A DNA stretch of 64,000 nt from Corynebacterium tapiri (GTDB lineage: Bacteria > Actinomycetota > Actinomycetes > Mycobacteriales > Mycobacteriaceae): assembly GCF_006334925.1 (NCBI RefSeq), contig NZ_VDHJ01000012.1, positions 28,399 through 92,398 of the forward strand, written 5' to 3'. Each line of letters starts with the position of its first letter. Within the stretch, counting starts at the first letter, position 1. Of the stretch, positions 38,725 to 47,836 are shown piece after piece. The notes under the pieces are model-generated. The model was not told where the DNA came from, made no database searches, and saw nothing but the letters and a program-made list of their open reading frames with translations. A program made the position numbers and the translations under genes.

Positions 38725-39660
38725 TTAGGGGCGGAGTATCTGCAGGTCGCGCAAATGGCGATAAAACGTCGCTCGGTCGGTCGGGCGTCCGGCAACGCCG
38801 TCCACGGTCACGAGAAGCCGCGATCCGCCGCATTGCAAAGCGCGCCCGGTAAGAAGCGAACGTGGATCAGCGCCTCCAGTGCGCACCTCTGCCTTAGACA
38901 CGGCCCAACGCAGGGCAGGAGTCTCAAACCAGGACTGGGCATGCACCGGCCCCAGCTTGTTCACCAGCCGGGTTGCCCAACGTGAGGGTGTGCGGGGAGC
39001 GTCGATACGCGCGGGAGTGGTCAGACGCACTGCGGCGATGCCGGGCGCGGTGGTCATGGGCACGAGCCGGGCGCCAAACTGGCTGAAGAAGCGGGCATCG
39101 CGCGGGCGCACGGGCTGGTTGAGTAGGACCTCATCGTCAACGACAATCTCGCCCTGCACGGCGTCGTCCTCGGCGTCGGTGATCGTTGCAGAGCCCGCGA
39201 CCACCAGGCCCGTGTCCGTGCGGATGACCGGCACGGGGCGGATGGAATCCCCGGCCAGCAGCTCCTGAAGGGCCGGGCCGGTGGGCAGGCCCCACGTCGT
39301 GGCTGCCGGCGAGGCGGGATCGAGAGGGAGGTAACCCACGGTGGCCCACAGATAATCGCCACGCATCATGCGGGTGAGCACAGCAGACAGGGCGGCATCC
39401 GATCCGGCGACGATGACGCGCAGCTCCTCGTCCGGGTGCTGAGGAGCCCGTTGCGGTTCACCCAGGTGGGCGACCTCCGGGTTTTGGGCGATCTCCTCCA
39501 GGCTGGGGGTGGGGTCGACGGGCAAGACCTCCCGGGCGGCGGCATCCAGCGGGCGTAGCTGGGCTCGGGTCGGGACGGCATCGACCTGTAAGACCTCCTC
39601 ATGCGGGAGGCCTGAGGAGGCAGGAGCATGGGGGCCGCAGGCTAAGTAAATAACGCGCAT
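38725..39660 (-). CDS. Hypothetical protein with degenerate DAG-kinase-like fold
   Basis: About 311 residues, soluble, no signal peptide. The middle segment, about residues 85-200, recalls the diacylglycerol/sphingosine kinase catalytic domain. VIVAGSDAALSAVLTRM takes the place of the GGDGTxxEV loop, then VGYLPLDPASPAATTWGLP sits where kinases have a PLGTGNDFA motif. The key GDGT and GTGND residues are absent, so nucleotide binding is doubtful. It is divergent from purA. The start is ATG 39660, and the frame extends upstream only into the purA promoter. The assignment is my reading of the pattern and is tentative. Confidence 0.55.
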   Translation of the reverse strand: MRVIYLACGPHAPASSGLPHEEVLQVDAVPTRAQLRPLDAAAREVLPVDPTPSLEEIAQNPEVAHLGEPQRAPQHPDEELRVIVAGSDAALSAVLTRMMRGDYLWATVGYLPLDPASPAATTWGLPTGPALQELLAGDSIRPVPVIRTDTGLVVAGSATITDAEDDAVQGEIVVDDEVLLNQPVRPRDARFFSQFGARLVPMTTAPGIAAVRLTTPARIDAPRTPSRWATRLVNKLGPVHAQSWFETPALRWAVSKAEVRTGGADPRSLLTGRALQCGGSRLLVTVDGVAGRPTDRATFYRHLRDLQILRP

Positions 39661-39715
39661 AGTGGGTTTTAGCCTATCGCTAGCCTCGGAAATCAACGGT
39701 GGGCAACCCGCCGGG

Positions 39716-39721
39716 TACACT
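39716..39721 (+). promoter_or_regulatory. -10 TACACT of purA
   Basis: TACACT, preceded by GGG, lies 43 nt before the purA ATG in the gap shared with the divergent gene. Confidence 0.4.
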
Positions 39722-39764
39722 GTCACCGCGATGTGAACGAGCATTAACTGGGAAGTGGGCCAAC

Positions 39765-41066
39765 ATGGCAGCAATCGTGATCGTGGGCGCCCAATGGGGC
39801 GACGAGGGCAAGGGCAAGGCCACCGATATCCTCGGCGGCCAGGTCGACTACGTGGTCAAGCCCAACGGCGGAAACAACGCCGGCCACACCGTGGTCGTCG
39901 GCGGTGAGAAGTACGAACTCAAGCTCCTTCCCGCCGGAATTCTTTCCGACAACGCCACGCCGGTGCTGGGCAATGGCGTAGTCATCAACCTCGAGGCGCT
40001 TTTCGACGAGATCGACGGCCTGGAAGCGCGCGGCTGCGCCGCGTCCGATCGCCTGAAAATCTCTGCCAACGCTCACCTCGTGGCCCCGTACCACCAGGTG
40101 CTCGACCGCGTGCAGGAGCGCTTCCTGGGTAAGCGTGCCATTGGCACCACTGGTCGCGGCATCGGCCCGACCTATGCCGACAAGGTGGCCCGCATCGGCC
40201 TGCGCGTCCAGGACATCTTTGACGAGTCGATCCTGCGCCAGAAGATCACCAGCGCCCTGGACATTAAGAACCAGATGCTGGTGAAGATGTACAACCGCAA
40301 GGCCATCGAGGCCGAGGAGATCGTCCAGTACTTCCTGGGTTACGCCGATCGCCTGCGTCCGATGGTCATTGACGCGGAGGTCATGCTGAACAAGGGCCTC
40401 GATGAGGGCAAGCACGTCCTAATGGAGGGCGGCCAGGCCACCATGCTCGACGTGGACCACGGCACCTACCCGTTTGTTACCTCCTCCAACCCGACTGCCG
40501 GCGGCGCCTGCGTGGGCGCGGGCATCGGCCCGACCCGCATCACCTCGAGCCTGGGCATCATCAAGGCCTACACCACCCGCGTGGGTGCCGGCCCGTTCCC
40601 GACCGAGCTCTTTGACAAGTGGGGCGAGTACCTGCAGACCACCGGTGGCGAAGTGGGTGTGAACACCGGCCGCAAGCGTCGCTGTGGCTGGTACGACTCG
40701 GTCATCGCCCGCTACGCCTCCCGCGTCAATGGGTTTACTGACCTCTTCCTGACCAAACTCGACGTGCTCACCGGCATCGGGGAGATCCCGATCTGCGTGG
40801 CCTACGACGTCGACGGCGTGCGTCACGACGAAATGCCCATGACCCAGTCCGACTTCCACCACGCTGAGCCCATCTTTGAAACGATGCCGGCTTGGGACGA
40901 GGACATCACCAACTGCTCCACCTTCGAGGAGCTGCCGGAGAAGGCGCAGGCCTATGTGCGCCGCCTGGAAGAACTTTCCGGCTGCCGCATCTCCTACATC
41001 GGTGTGGGCCCGGGCCGCGATCAGACGATCGTGCTTCACGACGTTCTGGATCAGCGCCACGCCTAG
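39765..41066 (+). CDS. purA: Adenylosuccinate synthetase
   Basis: A 433-residue GTP-dependent enzyme that converts IMP and aspartate to adenylosuccinate in AMP synthesis. The N-terminal signature [15 protein letters not shown] carries the catalytic Asp and P-loop. NGGNNAGHT (His), [14 protein letters not shown] and the GTP-binding TKLDVLTG end region are present. The start is ATG 39765, directly before [10 protein letters not shown]. It is followed by purT after 47 nt. Confidence 0.97.
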   Translation: MAAIVIVGAQWGDEGKGKATDILGGQVDYVVKPNGGNNAGHTVVVGGEKYELKLLPAGILSDNATPVLGNGVVINLEALFDEIDGLEARGCAASDRLKISANAHLVAPYHQVLDRVQERFLGKRAIGTTGRGIGPTYADKVARIGLRVQDIFDESILRQKITSALDIKNQMLVKMYNRKAIEAEEIVQYFLGYADRLRPMVIDAEVMLNKGLDEGKHVLMEGGQATMLDVDHGTYPFVTSSNPTAGGACVGAGIGPTRITSSLGIIKAYTTRVGAGPFPTELFDKWGEYLQTTGGEVGVNTGRKRRCGWYDSVIARYASRVNGFTDLFLTKLDVLTGIGEIPICVAYDVDGVRHDEMPMTQSDFHHAEPIFETMPAWDEDITNCSTFEELPEKAQAYVRRLEELSGCRISYIGVGPGRDQTIVLHDVLDQRHA

Positions 41067-41100
41067 ACAGACGCGTCGTTCTTTCCCGCCGCGGCGACCG

Positions 41101-41106
41101 TAGAAT
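41101..41106 (+). promoter_or_regulatory. -10 TAGAAT, leaderless start of purT
   Basis: TAGAAT is a near-ideal -10, 7 nt before ATG 41114, which decides between this ATG and the one at 41105. Confidence 0.55.
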
Positions 41107-41113
41107 GTCGCCT

Positions 41114-42325
41114 ATGAGTCTTGAGCGGCCGGAAAGCATCGGTACCCCTATGTCTGGCAACGCCACCTCGGTGTTGCTGCTGGGTTCGGGGGAGCTGGGC
41201 AAGGAGCTAGCCATTTCCATGCAGCGCCTCGGGCTAGAGGTGCACGCGGTGGATCGCTACGCCGACGCGCCCGCGCACCAGGTTGCGCAGTACCAATACG
41301 TGGCAGATACCGCGGACCCTGACCAGGTGCGCAGCCTGGTGCGCCGCGTTCGCCCCGACTTTGTGGTCCCCGACATTGAGACGGTCGACGATGATGTCCT
41401 CGTCGACATCGAAGAGTCCGGTGTGACGGTGGTTCCCAACGCCCGCGCGTGCGTGCTCACGTCCGGGCGGGAGGGCATTCGTACCACCGCCTCCGAGGAG
41501 CTGGGCCTGCCCACCACGGACTATGCCTTCGCTTACACGCTGGAGGAGTTCCGGAAGGCATTTGATGAGCTGGGCTTTCCGTGCGTCGCCAAGCCCGCGG
41601 TGTCCTCGGCGGGACGCCGCCACGTCATCGTCGAATCCCCAGAGGAAATCGAGGAGGCGTGGCCACGCGTTTACCGTCCCATGCCGGGTGTGGACGAGGC
41701 GGTGATCGTCGAGCGGTTCGTCAACTTCGACTACGAGGTCACCATCCTGGCGGTGCGCTCCATCGACCCCGAGACCGGCGAGCTGGCTACCTGGTTCTGC
41801 GAGCCGATCGGGCACCGCCACGTCGGGGGAGTGCTCGAGGAAGCGTGGCAGCCGATGCCGATGAGCGAGGCGGCGCGCGATAACGCTCGCTCTGTGGCGG
41901 CACGCATCACCAACGCGCTCGGAGGGCGCGGCGTCTTTGGCGTGGAGCTTTTTGTTGCGGGTGACGACGTCTACTTCTCCTCCGTATCACCCCGCCCGCA
42001 CGATGCCGGCATGGTCACTCTGGCTACCCAGCGCTACTCCCAGTTTGACCTGCACGTTCGCGCCATCCTGGGGTTGCCTATCGACGTCACCCTGACTAGC
42101 CCGGGTGCAGCCGCCAACCTCAACGCAACGGTGCGCTCGCGCAGTGTGTCCTACGCCGGCCTGCCGGAGGCGCTGGCTGTTCCCGAGACCGAGGTGAGCA
42201 TCTACGGCAAGCCGACCTCGTACCCGGGCCGCCACATGGGCGTGGTGCTCACCACCGCCGAGACGGTTGACGAGGCCCGCGTGCAGGCCGCCGAGGCCGC
42301 CGGGCGCGTAGAGATCCGCGGATGA
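41114..42325 (+). CDS. purT: Formate-dependent GAR transformylase
   Basis: A 403-residue ATP-grasp enzyme that makes formyl-GAR from GAR, formate and ATP in purine synthesis. It closely follows E. coli PurT: VLLLGSGELGKELAI, VDRYADAPAHQVA, VVPDIETV, TSGREGIRTTASEELGLPT and SSVSPRPHDAGMVTL. The ATP-grasp loop reads SSAGRRHVIV where E. coli has a Gly/Lys-rich loop. The start is chosen from the -10 at 41101. Its ATGA stop overlaps the next gene. Confidence 0.9.
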   Translation: MSLERPESIGTPMSGNATSVLLLGSGELGKELAISMQRLGLEVHAVDRYADAPAHQVAQYQYVADTADPDQVRSLVRRVRPDFVVPDIETVDDDVLVDIEESGVTVVPNARACVLTSGREGIRTTASEELGLPTTDYAFAYTLEEFRKAFDELGFPCVAKPAVSSAGRRHVIVESPEEIEEAWPRVYRPMPGVDEAVIVERFVNFDYEVTILAVRSIDPETGELATWFCEPIGHRHVGGVLEEAWQPMPMSEAARDNARSVAARITNALGGRGVFGVELFVAGDDVYFSSVSPRPHDAGMVTLATQRYSQFDLHVRAILGLPIDVTLTSPGAAANLNATVRSRSVSYAGLPEALAVPETEVSIYGKPTSYPGRHMGVVLTTAETVDEARVQAAEAAGRVEIRG

Positions 42326-42696
42326 GTGAGCTCGAGCCCTTAACCCCCGCGCGCATTCGTCGCGTGCTCGGGGTCCACGAGCTCGACTTCGTGGCCGCCG
42401 AGGACGGCGCAAGCCTGGAGGGCATCCACTTTTCCTGCGACGCGTTCGGCGTGCTCACCGTGGCCGGGCATACCCCTACGGCGTTGAGCGGCGAGGAGGC
42501 GCGCCGCGCCGTGCGCGCCTGGCACGCCGAACATTTCTGGCCCACGTGCAGCGTGGAGTTAACCCTGGATGAGGGGGTAACCCTGCACGCCAGCGTGAGC
42601 GTGGATTATGAGACGGGCGTGGCTGACCGGCAGTTGGACGCCATGATGTCCATGGCGCTGGCCAAGATCCGCGAATTCTTCCGGGAGGTGGCCTAG
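42322..42696 (+). CDS. YbjN-like protein 1
   Basis: 124 residues, acidic, soluble, with the alpha/beta layout of the YbjN family (type III secretion chaperone-like fold). Its ATG overlaps the purT stop (ATGA), and its TAG overlaps the GTG of the second YbjN-like gene, so all three are translationally coupled. Paired YbjN genes of this kind are common in actinobacteria. Function unknown. Confidence 0.7.
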   Translation: MSELEPLTPARIRRVLGVHELDFVAAEDGASLEGIHFSCDAFGVLTVAGHTPTALSGEEARRAVRAWHAEHFWPTCSVELTLDEGVTLHASVSVDYETGVADRQLDAMMSMALAKIREFFREVA

Positions 42697-43058
42697 TGGC
42701 TGAGGTGCGCGATCTATCCCTGGAGCTGATTGCCGCGGCCATGCAGGCCGAGGGGCTGGAGTACACGCTCACCGGGGACTACGCTGAGGCGGACTTTGCG
42801 TCTGGTCCGCTGTTGGCCAGCGTGGAGGGTGAGGTGCTCTACCTGCGCATGCCGCTGGTAGAGCAGGTGACCGAGGAACACGCCCTGGCCTGGAACCTGC
42901 GCGGCATGTGGCCGCGGATTGTGCAGGGAGAAACCCAGAGCCTGGCCGAGCTTTCCGTCTACGCTCCCTACGGATTGAGCGTGGATCAGGTGCAGGTACA
43001 GCTGCGCTGCCTGAGCGCGTCGACGGAGATCTTCCTGCGCACCCTGCAGCGCGGTTAG
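42696..43058 (+). CDS. YbjN-like protein 2
   Basis: 120 residues, same general fold as the preceding protein (MAEVRDLSLELIAAAMQAEGLEY, then VYAPYGLSVDQVQVQL). The start GTG overlaps the preceding stop by one base (TAGTG). The two proteins may form a heterodimer. It ends 3 bp from the convergent GNAT gene. Confidence 0.7.
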   Translation: MAEVRDLSLELIAAAMQAEGLEYTLTGDYAEADFASGPLLASVEGEVLYLRMPLVEQVTEEHALAWNLRGMWPRIVQGETQSLAELSVYAPYGLSVDQVQVQLRCLSASTEIFLRTLQRG

Positions 43059-43061
43059 CTC

Positions 43062-43511
43062 TTACTGCTGCTTTGAGCCCTGCCCGGGGGCCGGGCGCAG
43101 CATGGGCTGGTGGGGCACACCGGTGTCGTCGTAGAGCTCGCCGACGGGCTCGAAACCGTAGCGCTGGTAGTACGGCACCAGTGCCTGTTGTGCGGTGAGA
43201 TAGAGCTCCCGCTCGCCGGCGAGCTGCATGGCAAAGTCCATGATCTCGCGGCTCACACCGGTGCCGCGGGCTGACGGGGTGACCACGAAGCGGCCGAACT
43301 GCATGCGGTCGGGCGTGAACATGCATCGCCCGCACCCGACGATCTGCTCGCCGTCATAGGCCAGCAGGTGGGTGGCGGTGGTGTCTTCCTCGTCAATCTC
43401 CGCGTAGGGCGTGGCCTGCTCTGCCACGAACACGTCCACGCGGAGCTTGTACAGGTCGTGCACCTGGCGGGAGGAAAGTTCCTCCAGGGTGCCGGCGATG
43501 ATGGCGGCCAT
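43062..43511 (-). CDS. GNAT family N-acetyltransferase (ElaA-like)
   Basis: A 149-residue acetyl-CoA-dependent acyltransferase. LYKLRVDVFVAEQATPYAEID and GRFVVTPSARGTGVSREIMDFAM (acetyl-CoA pyrophosphate loop R/Q-x-x-G-x-G/A) are as in ElaA-type members, and YYQRYGFEPVGELYDDTGVPH closes the fold. The start codon overlaps the fprA stop by one base (TAATG), so it is co-transcribed with fprA. Substrate unknown. Confidence 0.82.
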   Translation of the reverse strand: MAAIIAGTLEELSSRQVHDLYKLRVDVFVAEQATPYAEIDEEDTTATHLLAYDGEQIVGCGRCMFTPDRMQFGRFVVTPSARGTGVSREIMDFAMQLAGERELYLTAQQALVPYYQRYGFEPVGELYDDTGVPHQPMLRPAPGQGSKQQ

Positions 43512-44881
43512 TAGTCGACGATGTCCTGCGGGCCAGAGTGCTTGAGCATGTCATCCCACTCCACGATCTTCTTGCGCTCGCGGCCCTCGGCCTCGCCGGC
43601 GGCGCGCTCGGCGGCATCCAGGCGGTGCCAGCCTTCCCAGGTGGTGATCGGGTGGCCCTTGGCTTCGAAGAAGGCAGCCACGTCCTCGCGGGTGCGCTTC
43701 GGTGCCGGGGTCAGGGTGCCGTTGGCGTGGTCCTCCAGCAGCATGGTGGTGGTGTCCTTGGCGTCGGACTTGGTGTTGCCGATCAGGCCAACCGGGCCAC
43801 GCTTGATCCAACCGGTGGTGTACAGGCCCGGGACGGGCTCACCGTTGGGTTCGGAAAGGACGTGGCCGCCGTCGTTAGGCATAACGCAGCGCTCGGGATC
43901 GAACGGCACGTCCTTCACTCCCTCGGGGCGGTAGCCGACGGCGCGGTAGACCTGCTGGACGTCCCAGGTGTGGAACTCGCCGGTGCCGGTGACGTTGCCG
44001 GTGCCGTCGAGCTCGGTGCGCTCGGTCTTGATGCCGGTGACCTTGCCGTCCTCACCCAGGATCTCCACCGGGGAGTGGAAGAGGTGCACGAAGATCTTGT
44101 GCGGGGCGTTCTTGGGCTCGCGCATGGCGTAGCCCTCCAGGATCTGGCAGACCTGGTCAACGGCCTTCTTGGAGCGACGGGCCTCCTCGCTGGCCTCGTC
44201 GTAGTCGATGTCCTCGGGGTCCACGACGACCTCGACGTTGGGGGAGTGGTCAAGCTCCTTGAGCTCCTGCGGGGTGAACTTCACCTGCGCCGGACCACGG
44301 CGGCCAAAGACGTGGACCTCCTTGATGGCGGAGCGGCCCAGGTTCTCGTACACGTTGTCCGGGATCTCAGTAACGTGCAGCTCGTCGGCGGTCTTAGCCA
44401 GGATGCGGGCGATGTCGAGGGCGACGTTGCCCACGCCGATCACGGCAACCTTTTCGGCGTTGAGGTCCCAGTCGCGGGAGAAGTTGGGGTTACCGTCATA
44501 AAAACCGACGAACTCGCCGGCGCCGTGGGTGCCCTTCAGGTCGGAGCCGGGGACGTCGAGGTCGCGGTCGGCGGTTGCGCCGGTAGAGAAGACGATGGCG
44601 TCATAAAACTCGCGCAGCTCCTCGACGGTGACGTCCTTGCCCACCTCGACGTTGCCGATCAGCTCGATCTGCTCCTGCTCGAGTACCTTGTGCAGGCTCA
44701 TCACGATGCCCTTAATGCGCGGGTGGTCCGGAGCCACGCCGTAGCGAATCAGGCCGAACGGAGCCGGCATCTTCTCGTACAGATCGATCTGCACGTCCGT
44801 GCCAGACTTCACCAGCAGATCAGAGGCATAGATTCCGGCGGGGCCGGCACCGATTACTGCCACGCGCAACGGGGTAGTCAT
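43511..44881 (-). CDS. fprA: Ferredoxin/flavodoxin-NADP+ reductase (FprA type)
   Basis: A 456-residue adrenodoxin-reductase-like flavoprotein that passes electrons between NADPH and ferredoxin. The FAD motif VIGAGPAGIYAS lies at residues 8-19, then PFGLIRYGVAPDHP. The NADP motif VIGVGNVALDIARIL is near residue 150, and TTGWIKRGPVGLIGNTKSDA is near the C-terminus. The start is ATG 44881. The frame runs to 44956, but the upstream part covers a promoter-like region. In C. glutamicum an fprA gene also lies beside pta. An imperfect DtxR-like box lies upstream. Confidence 0.88.
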   Translation of the reverse strand: MTTPLRVAVIGAGPAGIYASDLLVKSGTDVQIDLYEKMPAPFGLIRYGVAPDHPRIKGIVMSLHKVLEQEQIELIGNVEVGKDVTVEELREFYDAIVFSTGATADRDLDVPGSDLKGTHGAGEFVGFYDGNPNFSRDWDLNAEKVAVIGVGNVALDIARILAKTADELHVTEIPDNVYENLGRSAIKEVHVFGRRGPAQVKFTPQELKELDHSPNVEVVVDPEDIDYDEASEEARRSKKAVDQVCQILEGYAMREPKNAPHKIFVHLFHSPVEILGEDGKVTGIKTERTELDGTGNVTGTGEFHTWDVQQVYRAVGYRPEGVKDVPFDPERCVMPNDGGHVLSEPNGEPVPGLYTTGWIKRGPVGLIGNTKSDAKDTTTMLLEDHANGTLTPAPKRTREDVAAFFEAKGHPITTWEGWHRLDAAERAAGEAEGRERKKIVEWDDMLKHSGPQDIVD

Positions 44882-44927
44882 AACGTACTTAAGGCCTTTC
44901 AGGGAGGAAATAGATCTCTCAAGGAAG

Positions 44928-44946
44928 TTAGGTAACCCTAGTGTAG
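44928..44946. promoter_or_regulatory. Imperfect DtxR-type box before fprA
   Basis: TTAGGTAACCCTAGTGTAG matches 14 of 19 positions of the DtxR consensus, with a perfect left half. It would link fprA to iron control. Weak evidence. Confidence 0.25.
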
Positions 44947-44997
44947 ATGGCCACAATTGGATTCATGTCCGCGGTATCCCCGGCTCCGGTGGATTGG

Positions 44998-45003
44998 TAT
45001 GAT
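44998..45003 (+). promoter_or_regulatory. -10 TATGAT candidate for pta-ackA
   Basis: GGTATGAT is a good extended -10, about 190 nt before the pta start. No strong -35 is visible. Confidence 0.35.
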
Positions 45004-45191
45004 TTATGAACGATTCGGACATTGCCGGGCGTTAACGGGCGGTGGTTGGGGCTTATCGACGGTAGGCTAGACCGCGGCAAGCGCCCAGCGTTGCTGGCCC
45101 TCAGACGCCGCGGTGTTCTCAGCGGAAGCACTTTCTAAGGGCTATGCAAGGTCCAAGCGCGAGATAAACCGAGAAAGGTCTGGGAATCTGA

Positions 45192-46568
45192 ATGTCTGAA
45201 CACCGATCCGTGCTGCTTACCACGGTGGGCCGCAACTTCGATGGGCTTGATCTTGACGGAATGGCTCAGGGCAATGAGCTGGACAAGATCGTCATCGCGG
45301 ACTGCGGAACTAAGGTCTCATCCGTCCTGACTGCCGTGCGCGAGCGCGCCACTGATTCGGGTGCCCTCTTCGTGGGCACGGGTGACGCCTACTTCGATCT
45401 GGAGGTAGCCGCTGCCTTGGGTGTGCCCGTCGTCATCATCTACGACCGCCCTGGCGCACACGTGGACTTGGTGCAGGCAACTGCTTCCCGCCTGGGCGCA
45501 GTGGTCGCCGAGGCGTGCGACTTCGACCGCGCTGCATGGTCCATCGGCCCCGCGTTGGCCGTGGACGCTGAGCCCGTGATGTCTGCGGACGTGTTCCAGC
45601 ACGACCTGCTGGACCAGGCTCGCCAGGCGCAGGCGCACATCGTGCTGCCCGAGGGTGAGGATGACCGCATCCTGCAGGCTGCCCACCAGCTGCTGGCCGC
45701 CAAGGTGGCCAAGCTGACGATTCTGGGTAAGCCGGCGGACGTCGAGAAGCGCGCCGGAGAGATGGGCCTGGATCTGAGCGGGGCCCGTGTCATCGACCAC
45801 CTCACCTCTCCGCTGGCCGAGGAGTTCGCTGCCGACTTTGCTGAGCTGCGCAAGAAGAAGGGCGTCACGCTCGAGCAGGCCCGCGAGACCATGCAGGACA
45901 TCTCCTACTTTGCCACCATGATGGTGCACAAGGGCCTGGCCGACGGCATGGTATCCGGTGCGGCGCACACCACCGCGCACACGATTAAGCCGTCCTTCCA
46001 GATCATCAAGACGGTGCCCGAGGCATCGGTCGTCTCCTCTATCTTCCTGATGGTCATGCGCGGCCGTCTGTGGGCCTTCGGCGACTGCGCCGTCAACCCG
46101 AACCCCACCGCAGAGCAGCTCGGTGAGATCGCCGTGGTCTCGGCACGCACCGCCAGCGCCTTCGGCATCGACCCGCGCGTGGCCATGCTGTCCTACTCCA
46201 CCGGCACCTCTGGTTCAGGCCCGGACGTGGATCGCGCCAGCGCCGCCCTAGAGCATGCCCACAAGCTCGATCCGCAGCTTAAGGTCGATGGCCCGCTGCA
46301 GTTCGATGCCGCCTGTGACGAGGGCGTGGCCCGCAAGAAGATGCCCGACTCCCCGGTCGCTGGCCAGGCCAACGTGTTCATCTTCCCGGACCTGGAGGCC
46401 GGCAACATTGGCTACAAGACCGCCCAGCGCACCGGCGGTGCCCTGGCTGTCGGCCCGATCCTGCAGGGCCTGAAGAAGCCGGTTAATGACCTCTCGCGTG
46501 GCGCCACCGTGCCGGACATCATCAACACCGTTGCTGTCACCGCTATTCAGGCCGGAGGTGCCCGCTAA
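45192..46568 (+). CDS. pta: Phosphate acetyltransferase
   Basis: A 458-residue enzyme interconverting acetyl-CoA and acetyl phosphate. The N-terminal DRTGG-like domain is short (about 1-135), giving the compact Pta found in C. glutamicum and unlike the 700-residue E. coli form. The catalytic PTA_PTB domain follows ([57 protein letters not shown]). Its stop overlaps the ackA start by one base (TAATG). With AckA it handles acetate uptake and overflow. GAGAAAGG lies upstream. Confidence 0.95.
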   Translation: MSEHRSVLLTTVGRNFDGLDLDGMAQGNELDKIVIADCGTKVSSVLTAVRERATDSGALFVGTGDAYFDLEVAAALGVPVVIIYDRPGAHVDLVQATASRLGAVVAEACDFDRAAWSIGPALAVDAEPVMSADVFQHDLLDQARQAQAHIVLPEGEDDRILQAAHQLLAAKVAKLTILGKPADVEKRAGEMGLDLSGARVIDHLTSPLAEEFAADFAELRKKKGVTLEQARETMQDISYFATMMVHKGLADGMVSGAAHTTAHTIKPSFQIIKTVPEASVVSSIFLMVMRGRLWAFGDCAVNPNPTAEQLGEIAVVSARTASAFGIDPRVAMLSYSTGTSGSGPDVDRASAALEHAHKLDPQLKVDGPLQFDAACDEGVARKKMPDSPVAGQANVFIFPDLEAGNIGYKTAQRTGGALAVGPILQGLKKPVNDLSRGATVPDIINTVAVTAIQAGGAR

Positions 46569-47761
46569 TGTCCTACGTTCTGGTTATTAACTCTGGTTCT
46601 TCCTCCATCAAGTTCCAGATCGTCGACCCGCAGGCCGGGGCCACCGATGACCCGATGGTCTCCGGCCTGGTCGAGCAGATCGGCGAGGACAACGGCCGCC
46701 TGACTGTCAAGTACGACGGCAAGAAGGTGGTCAAGCAGCAGCCCATCAAGGACCACACCGCCGGCCTGAAGCTCTCGATCGATCAGCTCGAGCGCATCGG
46801 CATGGGACCGACCCAGGTTGACCTGATCGCCGTGGGTCACCGAGTGGTGCACGGCGGCATGGTGTTCTCCGCACCGGAGCTCATCAACGACCAGGTTGTG
46901 GAGATGATTCGTGACCTCATCCCGCTCGCCCCGCTGCACAACCCGGCCAACATCGACGGCATCGACGTGGCCCGCGAGCTGCTGCCGAACCTGCCGCACG
47001 TGGCTGTGTTCGACACCGGCTTCTTCCGCGACCTGCCGCCGGCAGCCGCCCTGTACGCCATCAACGCCGAGGTCGCAGCCGCCAACCAGGTTCGCCGCTA
47101 CGGCTTCCACGGCACCAGCCACGAGTTCATCTCGCAGCAGGTCCCGGAGCTGCTCGGTGCCCCGGCCAATGAGGTCAACCAGATCACGCTGCACCTGGGC
47201 AACGGCGCCTCGGCCAGCGCTATTCACGGCGGTCAGCCGATCGACACCACAATGGGCCTGACCCCGCTGGCCGGCCTGGCCATGGGTACTCGTTGCGGTG
47301 ACATCGACCCGGGCATCATCTTCCACCTGGCTCGCCAGGCGGATATGAGCATTGACGAGATCGACAACCTGCTGAACAAGCAGTCCGGCGTCAAGGGCCT
47401 GTCGGGAGTCAACGACTTCCGCCAGCTGCGCGAGCTCATCGACGCCGGCAACGAGGACGCCTGGTTGGCCTACAACGTGTACATCCACGCCCTGCGCCGC
47501 TTCATCGGTGCCTACATGGTCGCGCTTGGCCGTGTGGACGCCATCAGCTTCACCGCAGGTGTGGGTGAGAATGACACGAACGTGCGTTACGACGCCCTGG
47601 CCGGCCTGGAGATGTACGGCATCGAGATCGATGAGGAGCGCAACCAGATCCGCTCCGACGAGCCGCGCCTGATCTCCACCGACAACTCGCGCGTCAAGGT
47701 CTTCGTGGTGCCCACCAACGAGGAGCTGGCGATCGCTCGGAAAGCAGCCGCCTTCGCTTAA
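46568..47761 (+). CDS. ackA: Acetate kinase
   Basis: A 397-residue ASKHA-fold kinase that converts acetyl phosphate and ADP to acetate and ATP, or the reverse. [17 protein letters not shown] opens the protein, GHRVVHGG and [12 protein letters not shown] carry active-site His residues, [10 protein letters not shown] and [12 protein letters not shown] follow. It is coupled to pta through a one-base stop/start overlap. Confidence 0.96.
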   Translation: MSYVLVINSGSSSIKFQIVDPQAGATDDPMVSGLVEQIGEDNGRLTVKYDGKKVVKQQPIKDHTAGLKLSIDQLERIGMGPTQVDLIAVGHRVVHGGMVFSAPELINDQVVEMIRDLIPLAPLHNPANIDGIDVARELLPNLPHVAVFDTGFFRDLPPAAALYAINAEVAAANQVRRYGFHGTSHEFISQQVPELLGAPANEVNQITLHLGNGASASAIHGGQPIDTTMGLTPLAGLAMGTRCGDIDPGIIFHLARQADMSIDEIDNLLNKQSGVKGLSGVNDFRQLRELIDAGNEDAWLAYNVYIHALRRFIGAYMVALGRVDAISFTAGVGENDTNVRYDALAGLEMYGIEIDEERNQIRSDEPRLISTDNSRVKVFVVPTNEELAIARKAAAFA

Positions 47762-47780
47762 GACCGCTTAAGCCCAGCGC

Positions 47781-47836
47781 ACCGGGTGCAGCCTTGCAGC
47801 CACGTGATTAGAACCACGTGACAGGCCGCACCCGGT
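47781..47836 (+). terminator. Possible terminator hairpin after ackA
   Basis: ACCGGGTGC (47781-47789) pairs with GCACCCGGT (47828-47836), with an inner CACGTG pair in the loop, then TTTG. The right arm lies inside the end of the convergent pknG gene. Confidence 0.4.

Larger units (their letters stand above)
44882..45191. other. 310-bp divergent regulatory region, fprA / pta
   Basis: No gene is seen. It holds an imperfect DtxR-type box (44928-44946), a -10 candidate TATGAT (44998-45003) and a second possible -10 TAGGCT at about 45063, both reading toward pta. The pta mRNA would have a leader of 110-180 nt. I see no known riboswitch. Confidence 0.5.

Noticed and set aside
43538..44935. 465-codon open frame antisense to fprA
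   Set aside because: Same reason: low-complexity mirror translation of a clearly functional gene.
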